From assembly GCA_029204225.1 (NCBI GenBank), contig CM055106.1:42488368-42552367 (forward strand): 64,000 bases of DNA, given 5' to 3'. Under the pieces are notes generated by a model. The model saw only the letters and a list, made by a program, of their open reading frames with translations, did not search any database and was not told the origin of the DNA. This document shows positions 23,385 through 33,539 of this stretch, in pieces. Every line of letters starts with the position of its first letter. The stretch's first letter is position 1. This DNA is from Diphasiastrum complanatum (taxonomy: Eukaryota > Streptophyta > Lycopodiopsida > Lycopodiales > Lycopodiaceae). Position numbers and translations under genes: made by a program.

Positions 23385-23740
23385 GACATTTAGACTATAT
23401 GGTTGGCCATGGGCCCTATTATTGACATTTAGACCATATTATTGGCCTTGGGCCCTATGATTCACAATATTGGTTATTTGGTCATATTACTGAGAGTGGG
23501 GGCCTTCTTGGAGGGCACACTATTTTCCCTCTCAGTTTGGCCCTAGCCACTGGAAGCTTCGTTTTAGGGCTTCCTCTTGGCTATAAGTAGGGATTTTGTG
23601 TCATTTGTTACTTGGCTTATGACATGATCTCCTTCTTTAGTCTCTTTAAGCTTTCTCTCTCCTGCTTTCTAGGGTTAAATCTTGCTTATGTGATGCTTTC
23701 ATAGACTAAATCTAGATCAGCCGTGGCTACGTTCATAACT
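23385..23740 (+). repeat. Probable 5' LTR of the deleted gypsy element
   Basis: Ends at the primer-binding site; start uncertain. Its first part holds two copies of a 43-bp unit, GACATTTAGACYATAT followed by GGCCHTGGGCCCTAT. A TATA-like CTATAAGTAGG lies near 23582. Confidence 0.5.
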
Positions 23741-23752
23741 TGGTATCAGAGC
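23741..23752 (+). other. Primer-binding site, initiator tRNA-Met type
   Basis: TGGTATCAGAGC, the standard plant LTR element primer site. Confidence 0.85.
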
Positions 23753-23978
23753 ACTTTCTTGAGCATCTCCATTGAGCAGATTTTTCTCTCACAGGAGGGC
23801 GCCCATCTTCAGCTTGGATCTTAACCATTTTTCAGCCGGATCTTCAGCATTTCTCCACACTTGTCTTGCAGATTTTCACGACGGATCGGAGGAGGACAGG
23901 CGCCCACTTGCTTCCCATTTCTAGCACCCTCTTGCTGGCTGCCTACTGCTGCATTTTCAGCCTTTTTCCTCCCCTGGT

Positions 23979-24936
23979 TTGGGTGCCTTGCTTCGTCAGT
24001 CTCAGTGTATTATTGCTTATGAGTCGTGTCGTTTATGCTCTTATGAGCAACGTTATTTTGTCCATGAGAAAGAGCTTCTTGCCATTATCTATGCTCTTAA
24101 GAAGTGGCACGATTACCTGTACCGTGTTCCTTTTGATATCGTTATTGATCATCAGTCCTTACGTTATCTCTTCTCCCAGCGTGATCGTCAGTTTCGTTGG
24201 TTGCAGTGTTTACAATCTTTTGATTTTTCTATTTTGTATCGTCCTGGTCGTGCTAACACTGCTGCTGACGCATTGTCTAGACTTCCTGCTTTATTGAATA
24301 CCCTTGTTGCCACGATCCCTTTCTGGTTTGATGATCTTCCATCTGCTTATCTTACATGTTCTGATTTTCGTGATGTTTATAGTTCTGCTCCACCTATGTC
24401 GTCTTCACCTCATCAGGCTTATTCCATTGTTGATCACCGTCTTTATCATTATGGTTCTCTTTGTATTCCTAGTTCTTTGGGTATCCGTTCTCAGTTGTTG
24501 TCGGATGCTCATTCGTCCCCAGTTGGGGGTCATTTTGGTTTTCAGAAGTCTTATGCTCGTCTTAAAGATCATTTCTATTGGCCATACCTTAGGAAAGAGC
24601 TTGTTGTACTTATTCGTACCTGTCCTTTCTGCTTACGTAATAAGTACTCTCGTGCTAAGTCTGCTGGTTTGCTTCAAAGTTGGCCTATTCCTCACCGCCA
24701 ATGGACTGATATTTCTATGGACTTCATCATTGGCCTTCCCCGCACCCGTCGTGGTCACGATTCATGTATGGTGGTAGTTGACAGGTTCTCGAAACAGGCA
24801 CATTTCATACCCGTCCGCAGTACTATCACAGCAGAGCAGTGTGCACGCTTGTTCCTTTCAAAGATATTTCGCCTACATGGGTTTCCTCGTACTATCCTTT
24901 CTGATCGGGATAGTAAGTTTACATCATTGTTCTAGA
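23979..24936 (+). pseudogene. pol: gypsy RNase H and integrase, truncated, frame open
   Basis: 318 codons without interruption. It starts in the RNase H domain (SYEQRYFVHEKELLAIIYAL, then VIDHQSLRYLFSQRDRQFRW, then FDFSILYRPGRANTAADALS), passes into the integrase zinc finger with both His and the CPFC pair intact, then the catalytic core with Asp in ISMDFIIGLP and Asp in LSDRDSKF. The sequence ends right after SKFTSLF, before the catalytic Glu, at the junction near 24936. The clean frame suggests the deletion happened recently or the copy is young. Confidence 0.85.
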
Positions 24937-25499
24937 CAAAGCTGCCCCCACCCCCCGGCGTCAATAGCGCACCCTCTTTGCCCCCCAGTCCCCCAGGCCT
25001 AGGCCCATGCAGCAAATTTGTTTTATTTTTACAACTTTTTTATTTTTTTTCAGTCATGCATTATTTCATGAGCACTTGGATGATTGAGGGAGTGACCATA
25101 AAAAAAAAAAAATTGCAGTAAATTTTTTAAGATTTTCACAATTTTTTATATTCTTTAACAAGAATAACAATATTTTTTGGAATTCAAAGCTTTATTAAAT
25201 TCGCTTTGTAATTTTTTAAGACCCATTTATAGCTTAATTTAAAAAAATGAAAAGTATTCAATTTGACAACCTGAATATTGTCATGAGTATTTTGTCATCA
25301 TTACTTTAATTATTATTATTATTTTAATTACCCCTTTTCTAAGTTACAGTTTTTTGTAATTTTCTTATTATCTTCGAAGTTGTATAAATTCCTTGTTTGA
25401 ATTCGGATTTAAACGTTGTAGAAAGCAAAGTCGTCGTGTGTGGCGATCCATAAGTTGAGTACATTTATTATATCCAACAACTAAGAGAAACTTCCTGTT
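24937..25499. other. Non-coding, AT-rich after a C-rich junction
   Basis: About 70 bp of C-rich sequence mark the gypsy breakpoint; the rest is AT-rich with no frame. Confidence 0.6.
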
Positions 25500-28400
25500 T
25501 TTATTAATAAAAGATGGGAAAACCCATCAGAGTACAAAGGAATGCATGTTGAAATCGTAAAGGCCATAAGGCGAATTGAGATACTGTACAACTATAACAA
25601 AGCAAAGTATCTACATAAAGCCTGCTGCTTGGTGTAAGTCGCTAGTTAAGATAGTTGGAAGTTTAGGTAGTGTAGGAAGCTGTGAAGCAGCCGTTCCTGC
25701 AACTACGGCACGTCGAAGTATTGCAAGTGCATGAGTGCATTGTAAAGTCATAGAAACTCGTTGACGATAATAAGCCGTAATGTTAGATAAAGGTGAGGCA
25801 CCACGTCCTTGGAGTTTCGCTGCAAAACCTACACAAGATGATAGAAAATCATCGAATTTCCTATGCAGGCACCCATATGTTTCCAAAGAAAAAGGAATAA
25901 AGTCTTCTCCAAGAGTGCGATGTGAACAATCTTGCTCTTTATCTAGAGCTGCATGAAAAGCAGTGGCACCCTGAGTAGTTGAAGCACGACGAAGGAGGTC
26001 AGGCCGCGAAGGATCAACAACAACAACATCCCCAAGCGTGCGACTCCCCTCGTGGGAAAGAACATGATCAACTCGACGCCGAGGCGACTGTGAATCAGAC
26101 ACAGACAAGATGTGGGTCTACTCTCGGACAACATGAAAGCCGCACTCATGTGCAATAGATGCCAATACGTCACGAATGGAATCATGAGTCGCAGTGCGCT
26201 CTCCGCCAGAAGGGCAACGCATGAGATGAGTGCCAATAGAATCAACAGGGTGACCACAGGAATATTTTGTCAAGCCTGTCAGCATTGGATGAGGGAGACC
26301 CAACCTAACCCGAAGAGCGGTGAGAAACAACTCTGAAGAAAGGCGCAAGTGTGGAACAACAGGGCGCGCAACAAGCCAAGCACCAGCACCCGGGCCTGCA
26401 CTAGACAAAAGACGAGCCCGAGTCTCATCGGAAGGTGAATCACTGAGAAGTTGAGTGAAAGCATGTGAGTGGAAGCGTTCCAAAAGATCTTCTGAAAATG
26501 AGCACGCTGATGGCTAAGCAAAGTCTCAAAGGGAGGCAAAGAAGTTCGCACAGGTGGAGGTATGAGATCCTTGGCCGCACGAAGATGTTGTTGGAAAGGA
26601 AGAATGCCTGTTTCCACATGAGCTACTGAATCAAGAAGAATGAGCTTGTTGTCCTGCTAAAATCGAGAGATAAGTGCAGAGGCAACAAGGGCCCAACTTC
26701 CCATAAAAGCAGCTGGAGCAATAGAAGTTGTGCAAGAAAGACCAACACCTCCGGACGAAGCGGGAAGAGAGACTTGTCGCTTAACGAACTGACCATTGGG
26801 AATACGAAAGGATTTTGAACCCATCAAGCAACCAAAAATATCTGATAAAGTATTATCGAAATCCTGTAACAAAGCCAAAACATCCACACCGTAGAATATA
26901 ACTTGGCCATTGAGCGAAGCATTGAGTGAGAATCCCTAGAGCAACTTGAGCATTGCCAAGCTTTGGTAGCAAATCAGCGTGACGAAGATGCGCGCCCAAA
27001 GTGTCCCGCAAAGAGGAAGCCACAAAATCCGAGAATTGCCAAGCGCTCGAATCCCATCAATCGGAGTATTGAAACCTGTAGGTAAAGGGAGCTCAGGAAG
27101 GAGGCCCTGAGGGCACCAAGCAACGCACTTAGAGGGATTGACAATGAGGCCCAAAGCCAAAAGTTGTTGAGAGAAATGTAGGAAAGCCGGAAAGACGTCA
27201 TTAGCAGGTCCCACAATATGCGTGTCATCAGCAATAGAGGGAAACAAACAAGAAGGAAAAGTAGCAGAAGAAGCACGCAATGTCCGAATGTGCGCCAAAG
27301 CAAAAAGAACACCACCCAAGAGATCACCTTGTCTGATACCATCAGCAAACGAGATAACCGAAACATCACCTGAGCGAGAAGCATGACTGAAATATAGAGG
27401 CGCATCCATGGAATAAAATGAGCGAACAAACAGGATGAGCTGAGCGAGAGGAATGTGACCCGCACGAAGTTCTTGGAAAATGGCCCCTCGAGAAACAAAG
27501 TTGAAAGCATTTTTAACATCCACTTGAAGGACAACCCAATCTGGATGAAGATCCAAGGTAGCACGCAAAGCATGTATGACTGTCTCCCAACCGCCAAGAG
27601 TAGCACAACCAAACTGATGAGGAAATAGGTGGTCATAAAAACTATCACGAAGCTGAAAACCAAGAGCCCTAGAAACCAATCTGTATAAAACCTCTCCAAC
27701 AGCAATGGGATGCACTCCACCGCCAGGCTTATCCAAGGCTATCAAACGAGCAGCACCAAGAATACGAGCAATCGAAAGAGGAATACGGCCACATGCTACG
27801 GAAGAGCAAACTTTAAAGAGCAAACCAAAATCGCTAGCAGAGTCATTAGGAGAAAAATAGCCACGAAGATGCTCAAAAATCATACAAGAAGGACCGGTTG
27901 ACAGATGAGGGTTGCATAGAAAAGCATTAAGAAAATGAGATTCTGAGAGCTGCAAATCAGAATCAGGTTCAAAGTCCTCAACAAAAGAGGGAAGGAAGTC
28001 ATTTGTCGATGGATGAAGAAGCTCCAAAGCCTGAAGGGTGGCAACAGAAGGAGAAGTTGGACTTGTAGGAGCTAGAGCACGAGCTACACAAGAATACTCA
28101 CCCACTTGCCCAAGTAAAACATAGCAACGCAACCGACGATGAACAGGGGATATAGAAACACCATCCGAAGTCGAATCCCGCTGAGCAGCAAGCGCATGAC
28201 AACGAAGGAAATACTCTTTTTGCATATTTTCACAATCTCCTGACATGCGACGAATCCTGTTGCGAGTTTTCCTATGATCAGCATCACCACCCCGAGGAGG
28301 CAGAGGCAAACACCAGAGAGGAAAAAGAAAAAAGGCATGCCAAGCTGCAATATCAGAAGGGTTGGAAGCCAGACGAGACAAAGGTAATGACAAAGCTCTC

Positions 28401-28990
28401 TGGACGTCTAAGCGCAAGGCAAAGGGAATGTGTGCATAAAGACAAGGACAAGGAAAACCCAAGTGAAAAGCGGTCAAAATATCAAGGGAACGAATCCAGG
28501 TCCAAGCCGAGTCAGGTGGCGAAGTGGGAGCAGGATGAGGTGCAAGGTCGACATTGGTGAATGCGAGCTGTTGACGAAAAGCAGAGCAAGCGTTATGATG
28601 GCGAGAAAGACCGGTAGGGCCTTGCACATAAAGGCGACCACAGCCTCCACATGGAACATGGGGGCGAGAAGAGAAAGAAGGAGAAAGCTGAGAAACTGAA
28701 AGAGAGGAAGAAAGCTGGTGGCGAAGATGGGATGGACTGTATGGCACCACCTGGCCAGAGGCAACAAGCAAGGAATCTGTAACATCATGGTGGGCTTCAT
28801 GACGCGCGCATGAAGGGGAAGCACTAGAAGGATGCTCTGAAGGGAAAGCAGGTCTCTTTTCTCCATGTCGAACAAGAGGATTGAAATCCGGGAGTTGCAA
28901 AGGATGAGAAGATTCTTGAGGAACCATATTGACAGGTAAAGATCCAGCCACTGCCTCCGAAGGTTCCAAAAATTCGTGTGGCCAACAAGA
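25500..28990 (-). mobile_element. RLE-type non-LTR retrotransposon (R2/CRE/Utopia-like)
   Basis: A minus-strand element coding for one large protein: N-terminal zinc finger, reverse transcriptase, and a C-terminal zinc-binding plus restriction-like endonuclease region. There is no apurinic endonuclease domain and no LTR. No poly(A) tail is evident at the 3' end (about 25500). Boundaries are estimated from coding extent; target-site duplication not found. Confidence 0.75.
25611..28969 (-). pseudogene. Polyprotein of the RLE-type retrotransposon
   Basis: The first frame (28969 to 26936, 677 codons) has a zinc finger at Cys107, Cys110, His124, Cys128; then RT blocks: ALDKPGGGVHPIAVGEVLYR, LQVDVKNAFNFVSRG with catalytic Asp484, GIRQGDLLGG, and IADDTHIVG with Asp581-Asp582. 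Beyond it the same frame continues through a TAG at 26936 and a TAG at 26657. A one-base shift near 26490 changes frame. The C-terminal region then carries SCGHPVDSIGTHLMRC, GGERTATHDSIRDVL, a TAG at 26118, and RRRVDHVLSHEG with LGDVVVVDP, which fits the CCHC plus PD-(D/E)xK pattern of restriction-like endonucleases. Plants mostly carry APE-type L1 and RTE elements, so this type is uncommon. Confidence 0.75.
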
Positions 28991-29560
28991 CCCTGTTACG
29001 AATTCTACATGCTTTGCTTTTCAGTAGAATGAGTTTTCAAAGACTTAGGCCAGTGACTGGCTTCCCTACAATCCGTCCTGACCTGTTTTTAGCCCTAATT
29101 GTTTGCTTGCTTATCCAAATACGAATAAATCTAGCTGTGATAGGTCGCCCTACTATCGGAAATCACCTCCTTGATCACCACTATTGCCGCAAAGCCTTCA
29201 ACTCTTTTTACTCCTTGGCATCAACAACCGAGAATTGATAAAGCAACCACACGCTGATATGCTTTATTTTACATATGAAACATCACCCCAACACCTTCTC
29301 CATCAGTTTCCAACACCACTCAGAAAGAAAATTGACATCCACATCCAGATTCCACCCTCGCATATCACCCGCCATATCGTTAAAATAAAGAGCGTTTCTC
29401 CGCAAGGTCATGACTCGTTTATGCGAAAAGCCACAACATAGCTGTTCTTTCTCATGTTATTATTATTGGCTCCAATATTCCTTCCGCACAAGAATCCATA
29501 CTCGTAAAGCAGTAAAGGAATCACGCAGAAGCGACTGGAAATCTTTACAAAGATCTGCCT
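28991..29560. other. Non-coding, no gene seen
   Basis: May include the 5' untranslated end of the minus-strand retrotransposon. Short frames only. Confidence 0.5.
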
Positions 29561-29620
29561 TTGCTAGAGATCTGCCTAGGCTGGGGGGACTGGACGCAAA
29601 GAGAGTGCGCTGTTGACATC

Positions 29621-29656
29621 GGGGGGGGGGGGGGGGGGGGGGTCCATGGGGGGGGG
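29621..29656 (+). repeat. Poly-G tract inside a gypsy fragment
   Basis: Twenty-two G, then TCCAT, then nine G. Potential G-quadruplex on the plus strand. Length may be affected by assembly. Confidence 0.9.
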
Positions 29657-29659
29657 CAC

Positions 29660-31960
29660 TGCAGAAATTTTTGGAGATCTTCTTGGATGATCTGTGTGTG
29701 CACGGGCCGAACTTTTGAACATCTATCCAATTTGGAGAAAGTGTTGAAGCAATGCCGCGAGTATGAGATCTCTTTGAACCCAAAAGAGGGTCAATTCTGG
29801 GTGACACATGGCCTGATATTGGGTCATATAGAGACACGTAATCGCCACAGATCTATCAAAGATAAGGGTCATTGTTGATCTGCCACCACCAGGGACGATT
29901 CGCGAAGTCTATGTCTTTATGGGTCACGCTAATTACTGTCGGATCTTTATTCTAGATTTTGCGGAATTAGCAAGACCAATCTACAAACTCATGATGAAAC
30001 CACATTGGACGAAAGAAGTCTTACAAGCATTCCAAAAGCTTAACATTAGGGGAAGTTTGGATTCAAAATGGGCCTTTTGTAAAGATGCTTTTGTTGACTT
30101 CAAATGCTTTAAGCCTCCAAATGGACCAATAAACTTATAACATGTGTACAACACTATAATAGTGCTCATCGGACGGAAAAAATGTTCAAGTTTCCAGGTT
30201 ATTTTTTATTATTTCAAAAACTCTTGTCGGACAGCAATAAATATTTCATTGAACAATATGTGCTGCCCGTATGTTAAATATCTATCTGAATAGTTTAACT
30301 AGCGTTAGTTTTTCTAAACTATAGTTCTCCTGCATATTTTCCCCTTTGAAAAGCGCTCCGAGGGGTCCCACGCCCTTGAAAAAAACGTGCAACTGGCGCT
30401 TGGAATCGACGGACTTCACTTTTCCTTTGCATTTCCATGTGATGGTGCAAGAGCTTTCCAAACCTTGATATCGGTTCAATGCGCAGATGTGTTATCTGAC
30501 TGGTCAAACAGGCCATCCGCACGTTGAATCGATATCAAGTTTTTTTATATAAAAAAAAGACAGTCTAACTTCTTAACTATAGCTCCGATTGAGACGAACA
30601 TGGTGCCATTAGAAAGAGCTTGACGAGATACATGACCTAGTTTCGAGTTACGATTAAAAAGTATAGGCAATCAAAGTTTGCATAAAATCCCTCATATAAA
30701 AAATATATGTATTTCAAAAAAACAACCCGAATATCGGTTCAGCGTGCCCCCTTCGGTTTGACTGAAGGGCGCACGCTAAACCGATATAAGGGTTTCTTGC
30801 ATTTTTTTTTTTTTTCTTTTTTTGTTGGAAAGAGCTCCAAGAGAGCTTTGCAACGGCACCAGAATGACCTAATTCCAAGCTACAGTTCAAAAGTTATAGG
30901 CAGTCAAAGTTCTGAGCTAAAACTTTGACTGCCTATAACTTTTGAAACGTAGCTCGGAATTAGGTCATTCTGGTGCCGTTGCAAAGCTCTTGAAGCTCTT
31001 TCCAAAAAATAAGAAATAAAAATAAAAATCAAGCAACCCTAATATCTTTTCATTGCACGCCCTTAGGGTTGTCAAACCCTAAGGGCGCGCGTTGAATCGA
31101 TATTAAGGTTATTTTTTTGGAACATATTTTTTTTAGATGAGGGATTTTCTACGAACTTTGACTGCTTATAAATTTTTAACCGTAACTCGAAACTAGGTCT
31201 TGTAGATGCTGTTGCGAAGCTTTGGTCGAGCTCTTTCTAATGGAATCATGTTCGTCTCAATCGGAGCTACAGTTAAGAAGTGAGATTGTTTAAAAAAAAA
31301 AACCTGATATCGATTTAATGAGCGGATGATATGTTTGACTAGTCAAATAGCACATGTACGCGTTGAACCGATATTAGGGTTTGGAAAGCTCTCGCACCAT
31401 CACCTGGAAATACAAAGGAGAAGTGAATGAGCACACACTAGTGCAATTATGCCTGTTGATTCCAGGCACCAGTTGCACATTTTTTCAAGGGCGTGGGACC
31501 CTTCAGAGCATTTTTCAAAGAGAAAAATGTGCAATATTATCACATTTGCTTATGGAAATTAAGGCTACATATTAACCATATAAGTTGGGTGGCGGACAGT
31601 TTCGGAATCATAAAAAATAAGCATAGTTGTTGTCGTAAGTTTTCTCTCTCTTGTTAATCTTTCTCTTTAGTCAAACTTCTTAAAGGGCCCATTTTGAGCC
31701 TATATTTTTCCTAATGGGATGCATTGGTCTCAGCGCCAATCTTACGACCGCCCAATTAGACCATAGAGTTTTATGTGCATATTGATGCATCAAAGTATGC
31801 GGTTAGAGCCATCTTAACCCAGCCAAGAGAGTGCAAAAAGGACTTCCCAATCCGATTTGCCAGCCGACATGTAAAGACCCCAAGGGACAACCCCTAAGAT
31901 GAGGATAGAAGAACACAATAAGAGAGACTATGGAGCCAAACCGCCCAACCAATCCTAGAT
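29660..31960 (+). pseudogene. pol: Ty3/gypsy RT and RNase H fragment, split by a foldback element
   Basis: From 29660 the frame gives KFLEIFLDDLCVHG (the catalytic F-L-D-D box, about 29670-29705), then the FEHLSNLEKVLKQCREYEIS and LNPKEGQFWVTH segment in a shifted frame, then FMGHANYCRIFILDFAELAR in the connection region, ending at AFQKL near 30045. After 31717 the same protein resumes with ALVSAPILRPPN and FYVHIDASKYAVRAIL, the start of RNase H, to about 31870. Expected neighbours meet exactly across the 1.67-kb insertion, so that DNA inserted between them. The fragment then runs into an antisense LTR. Confidence 0.8.
30046..31717. mobile_element. Palindromic (foldback) non-autonomous DNA transposon
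   Basis: About 1.67 kb inserted in the gypsy RT/RNase H junction. Ends are inverted copies: CATTAGG at the left edge and CCTAATG at the right, followed inward by a shared TTCAAAATGGGCC / GGCCCATTTTGAG block. Inverted similarity continues to the centre near 30915, where AAGTTATAGGCAGTCAAAG faces its complement across a 13-bp spacer. Four smaller palindromes with cores like TTGATATCGGTTCAA sit symmetrically at 30464-30540, 30727-30797, 31035-31110 and 31303-31382. No transposase. Flanking repeat not resolved, so the superfamily is unknown. Confidence 0.8.
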
Positions 31961-33539
31961 CAAACTGGATCTAGCCTCCAAGCCATGTCATGTGAAAGCT
32001 AGAGGAGAAGAGAGCTCCTGGTTACCTGAACCCAATATGTCGATGAAAGAATCCCTACCTCATTATATAGAGAGTAGAGTCTTGTGCATGAAACCATTCA
32101 ACCCCCATGCAGATCAACTATAAATAGATCACACCTCTTCATGCAGTCCTCCTGTCTATATCCGTCACACGTACATGCAATACTCCATATGTCTCAATTT
32201 AAGTGTCTGGGAACTGTACGCAATCATCTGTAGACCATAAATTGTAGTAGAGTAACATCCATTATAATAATTAAATTTTCCACAAACACAATACGTATTT
32301 TGTCAGAATGTTTGTGAGATACATAGGTTCTCAAAAAAAATACTGGAGTAGAGAGATTCAAAACATTGATTCGAATTCCTACTCAATTAATAGATCAATA
32401 ATTAATCATCACACTTAAGAATCATCACAATTTCATATAATCCTTTGACAATAATTAAGTATCTATTTATGATCCATCAACCATAAATATTTAGATTTGT
32501 ATGATTCATCAATCATAATTTTCTGGAATTTAAAATCATACTTAATCATTTACAAGATATTGGAGTATATGTCCAATATAACTCAAGAAAAGTAAGAATC
32601 ATATAATTCAAAACCATCAATTTCTGGTGAATCCACATCACACTGATCATTTTATCAATTAACTTCATCCTAAAGTAATCAACTACTCAAGTTAATTGCC
32701 AATGATTCAAGAATCTCAAATGTCTAAGTGAAGAATTCAATTATACTAGTATGACACAACATTTAGATCCTTACCCAAATCATTTATAAGTTAATCCATA
32801 AATCTTCTATACAAAGATTTGTTAACTCTGCAAGTATCTGTCAAAACAATACTTGATCATATGTCTATGTTTACTGACTAGGATAAGTGCACCAAATAAC
32901 TCTAGTAACCAGGAATACACAATAGATTCATACAAGATTAATTGTGCACATATGTGAATAATCTCACTATGACCCAGTACATAAACACATTTTTATCTGG
33001 CAGATTCCTCCAGAATCCACATATGTTACTCACATATCTCACTGAGATCTTGTAACTCAGCTACAAAAAATTTTCTATTTCTCATGGGTAAATAGCATAT
33101 CCAGAAAATCTTTGAGACGAATAAAATTCACTCTTAGCAGTTTTTTAATCCAATTTCCTCTAATAGCATAATTTATTCCACTCAATCAACCTCTCTCTGA
33201 TCCTAGTACTAAAACTAAGATTAGATTGATCCAATACAAAACTCTCAGACTTAAATTCTGATCAAACTACTTCTATTCCAAAAATGAAATTAGTAACCTT
33301 TGACCTTTCATTGTACTACTTATAGATAATGGTTCAAATATCAAACATGTTCTAGTTCCAGATTGTCCACACAATCCCTAGAGAATTCTTCTTATTCAAA
33401 AAGTTCCAATTAGGTATCTTACTCTGAATCTATCTGAAATTCCTTTCAGATCAAATCTCATTTCTATACCCTAGTTGGTTCTCTTCTGCAAACTATGCAA
33501 CCCGCAAATCCCCAAATAGAATTTTATCCCATCACTTCA
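31870..33539 (-). repeat. Long LTR (about 1.67 kb) of an antisense LTR retrotransposon
   Basis: On the minus strand it begins TGAAGTGATGGG directly after a purine tract AAAAGGAGGGG (33550-33540) and ends GGGGTCTTTACA at 31870. A TATA-like CTATATAATG (minus strand) lies near 32068. It abuts the gypsy RNase H remnant. The second copy of this LTR is not in the window, so the ends are inferred from TG...CA and the purine tract. Confidence 0.5.

Larger units (their letters stand above)
23385..24936 (+). mobile_element. Internally deleted Ty3/gypsy element
   Basis: A primer-binding site TGGTATCAGAGC at 23741 follows a probable LTR (about 23385-23740). Only about 230 bp later the RNase H part of a gypsy polyprotein begins, so gag, protease and RT are missing. 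The element stops at 24936 inside integrase, where sequence turns abruptly into a C-rich stretch. An internal deletion derivative, also 3' truncated. Confidence 0.75.

Noticed and set aside
23866-24777. 143- and 157-codon hydrophobic frames overlapping the gypsy RNase H/integrase
   Set aside because: Alternative-frame shadows of the 318-codon pol frame; their apparent membrane segments reflect frame-shifted codons.
26974-28875. Leucine-rich minus-strand frames of 248 and 133 codons
   Set aside because: Shadows of the RLE-type polyprotein in another frame.
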